A stretch of DNA of 64,000 nucleotides from CBDCWT01 sp965223305 (GTDB lineage Bacteria > Planctomycetota > Planctomycetia > Pirellulales > Pirellulaceae). The notes beneath the pieces were generated by a model that saw only the letters and a list, made by a program, of their open reading frames with translations, was not told the DNA's origin and did not search any database. How positions within the stretch are numbered: the stretch's first letter is position 1; each line of letters opens with the position of its first letter. The position numbers and the translations under genes were made by a program. Shown piece by piece: positions 62,272-64,000 of this stretch. The stretch spans positions 1 to 64,000 of the forward strand of contig CBDCWT010000001.1 of NCBI GenBank assembly GCA_965223305.1. The letters are read 5' to 3'.

Positions 62272-64000
62272 GTGGGCCATTCTCTTGCGAAGCTCCGCCA
62301 GTTGCTTAGCAGACGCGACGCGCAGCGCCTGGTAGGTTTGCTGTGGCGCGATTCTGCTGATGGCGATGCTCCAGGTCGTCGGTATCGCGTCGATTCTGCC
62401 GTTCATGACGCTGCTGGCTCGACCCAGCGCGATCGACTCGAATGACTGGCTGCGTTGGCTCTATCAGACAGGTGGCTTCTCGTCACCGACCGCGATGCTA
62501 GTCGCGGCCGGAGTGGTCGTGCTATTGCTGTTCACGCTGGCTAATGTGCTCTCAGCAATCACGATCTGGTGGCAACAGCGATGTGCTTGGATGCTGGCAC
62601 ACAGCGTGTCAGTCCGCCTGGTGAAGACCTACACTCAGCTCCCGTACGAGTTCTTCCTCACCCATAACTCGGCCGATCTCATTAGAAAGGTCTGCGCCGA
62701 CGTCGCCAGCCTTGTTTCAGGTGTGCTGTTGGCTGGCAGCGAGCTGATTGCCCAATCGGTCATGTCACTCGTGCTCGTCCTGTTGCTGGTCGCTGTCGAT
62801 CCGTGGCTGGCAGTTGTCAGTTTCTCCGTGCTGGCAGCTGCCTACGCGCTCATCTACCTCCTCAGCCATACCTACGCCCGCCAGCTGGGTGAACATCGCT
62901 TGGAAGCCAATCATCGTCTCTACAAGACCTTCGTGGATGTCATTTCCGGCATTAAAGCGGTGAAGTATAACGGCGCGGCAGACTTCTTTTTGGAAAGGTT
63001 CTCGTCGGCATCGCATAAGTACTCGGTGACCGAAACGCGCTTCAACACCGTGGCGATGATTCCGCGATACATCGTCGAGACCCTGGCATTGGGCGGAATA
63101 TTACTTACGGTGTTGTACCTTCTGCTGACCAAAGGCAACCTAACCGAGGTATTCCCCGTACTCAGCATGTTCGCCATCGCGGCCTACCGGCTGCTTCCCT
63201 CGCTCTACAAGGCCTTCACCTCCGCCGCAACGCTCCGCCACAACCTCCCTATGATCGACGCCATCCATCTGGACATTGGCAGTCGTTCGCTGGACAGCGA
63301 ACCAACGGCGGACGGTGGCAAGATCGAGCTGCGGCAGGAAATCGCCCTGCAAAACGTCTCCTTCCAGTACGCCACTGCCGCAGAGCCTTCGATTTCCAAT
63401 GTCACGCTGACAATCCCCGCAGGTGCTATGGTGGGGGTCGTGGGTTCGACCGGATCCGGCAAGACCACGCTGATCGACGTGCTCGTCGGGCTCTTGCCGC
63501 CACATGAGGGGCGGCTGCTGGTCGACGGCATTCCGATCGTGCCGAGCAGCGTCGACCGCTGGCAGCGCTGTATCGGTTACGTTTCTCAGGAAGTGTTCCT
63601 GTTCGACGATACGATTCTCCGCAACATCGCCTTCGGTGTCCCCGACGACTCGATCGATTGGCAGCGGGTCCGCGAAGCGGGGCGGATCGCCAAGATTGAC
63701 GATTTCATCAGCAACGAACTAGTAGACGGCTATACCACAACGATCGGCGACCGTGGTTTACGATTGAGTGGAGGCCAGCGTCAGCGCATCGGATTGGCGC
63801 GGGCCATCTACCGCGCCCCGAGCTTGCTGCTGTTGGACGAAGCGACCAACGCGCTGGACGGCATCACCGAAGAAACGGTAATCCAAGCTGTCAACAGCAT
63901 CCAGCGGTTGACCGTAATCATTGTGACGCATCGGCTGTCAACGGTGAAATCGTGCGATCGGATCTACTTCGTCGATCAAGGCCGCATCGCCGCTGAGGGT
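62272..64000 (+). CDS. ABC transporter, fused permease-ATPase, partial, one likely frame break
   Basis: An exporter half-transporter of the MsbA/lipid-flippase type that runs off the window end. The permease part has about six helices (residues ~20-320). The nucleotide-binding part shows Walker A GSTGSGKTTLIDVL, Q-loop YVSQEVFLFDD, signature LSGGQRQR, Walker B LLLLDEAT and H-loop THRLSTV. From ATG 62360 the frame is open to 64000. The family N-terminus (GHSLAKLRQLLSRRDAQRL) is in another frame starting at GTG 62272; deleting one G at 62345-62346 joins them. The substrate may be a lipid or glycolipid, as in PglK/MsbA-like proteins. Confidence 0.85.

Overview
The window looks like a chromosomal segment of a planctomycete, probably Pirellula-like. 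It has a DUF1501 protein beside a cytochrome/DUF1549/DUF1553 protein, an N-terminal LEPR-type sorting motif (ESLEDRRLLAG) on a giant surface protein, an orphan ECF sigma factor, GC-rich codon use, and intergenic DNA full of short palindromic repeats. No rRNA, tRNA, CRISPR array or complete insertion sequence was found.

Layout. (1) 1-15177: a repeat-bearing gene desert, then on the minus strand a 4320-residue secreted giant protein (LEPR motif, S8/S53-like peptidase, beta-sandwich repeats, dockerin-like EF-hands, RHS/YD repeats, variable C-terminal tip). A small gene overlaps its 3' end by 28 nt and is the best candidate for an immunity gene. (2) 15178-24140: repeat-rich DNA, an ECF sigma factor, a small membrane protein, a DUF1501/PSD1 pair flanked by two inverted copies of a ~180-bp MITE-like element, and a PP2C phosphatase. 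(3) 24142-31914: a non-canonical cbb3-type oxidase operon with a diheme lipoprotein cytochrome, CcoN, CcoO, small membrane proteins, a CcoI-type copper ATPase and a SafE-like protein. (4) 32026-43564: DUF4405 protein, CBS protein, PAS histidine kinase, ANTAR response regulator, BON protein, two hemerythrin-like proteins, a Rieske/cytochrome b pair followed by an octaheme cytochrome c, a K+ channel and an NtrC-type sigma-54 activator. (5) 43798-61138: universal stress proteins, a second CBS protein, an APH-AAA kinase, a Kv-type channel, a cytochrome c'-like protein, an O-methyltransferase, FeoA/FeoA/FeoB, a ZIP transporter and a Ca2+-type P-ATPase with a tandem Usp. (6) 61139-64000: repeats and a truncated ABC transporter.

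Regions 3 to 5 read as one low-oxygen, redox and persistence island. Six GG-N10-GC motifs resembling sigma-54 promoters sit in front of its main transcription units, and the island encodes its own sigma-54 activator. This is the most coherent candidate system in the window, together with the protease-RHS-toxin/immunity locus.

Caution: at least eight otherwise conserved genes carry frameshifts. Nearly all are restored by removing one base, usually from a short homopolymer. This favours consensus errors in the assembly over true gene decay. Those entries are typed as pseudogene only because the reading frame is broken as given.
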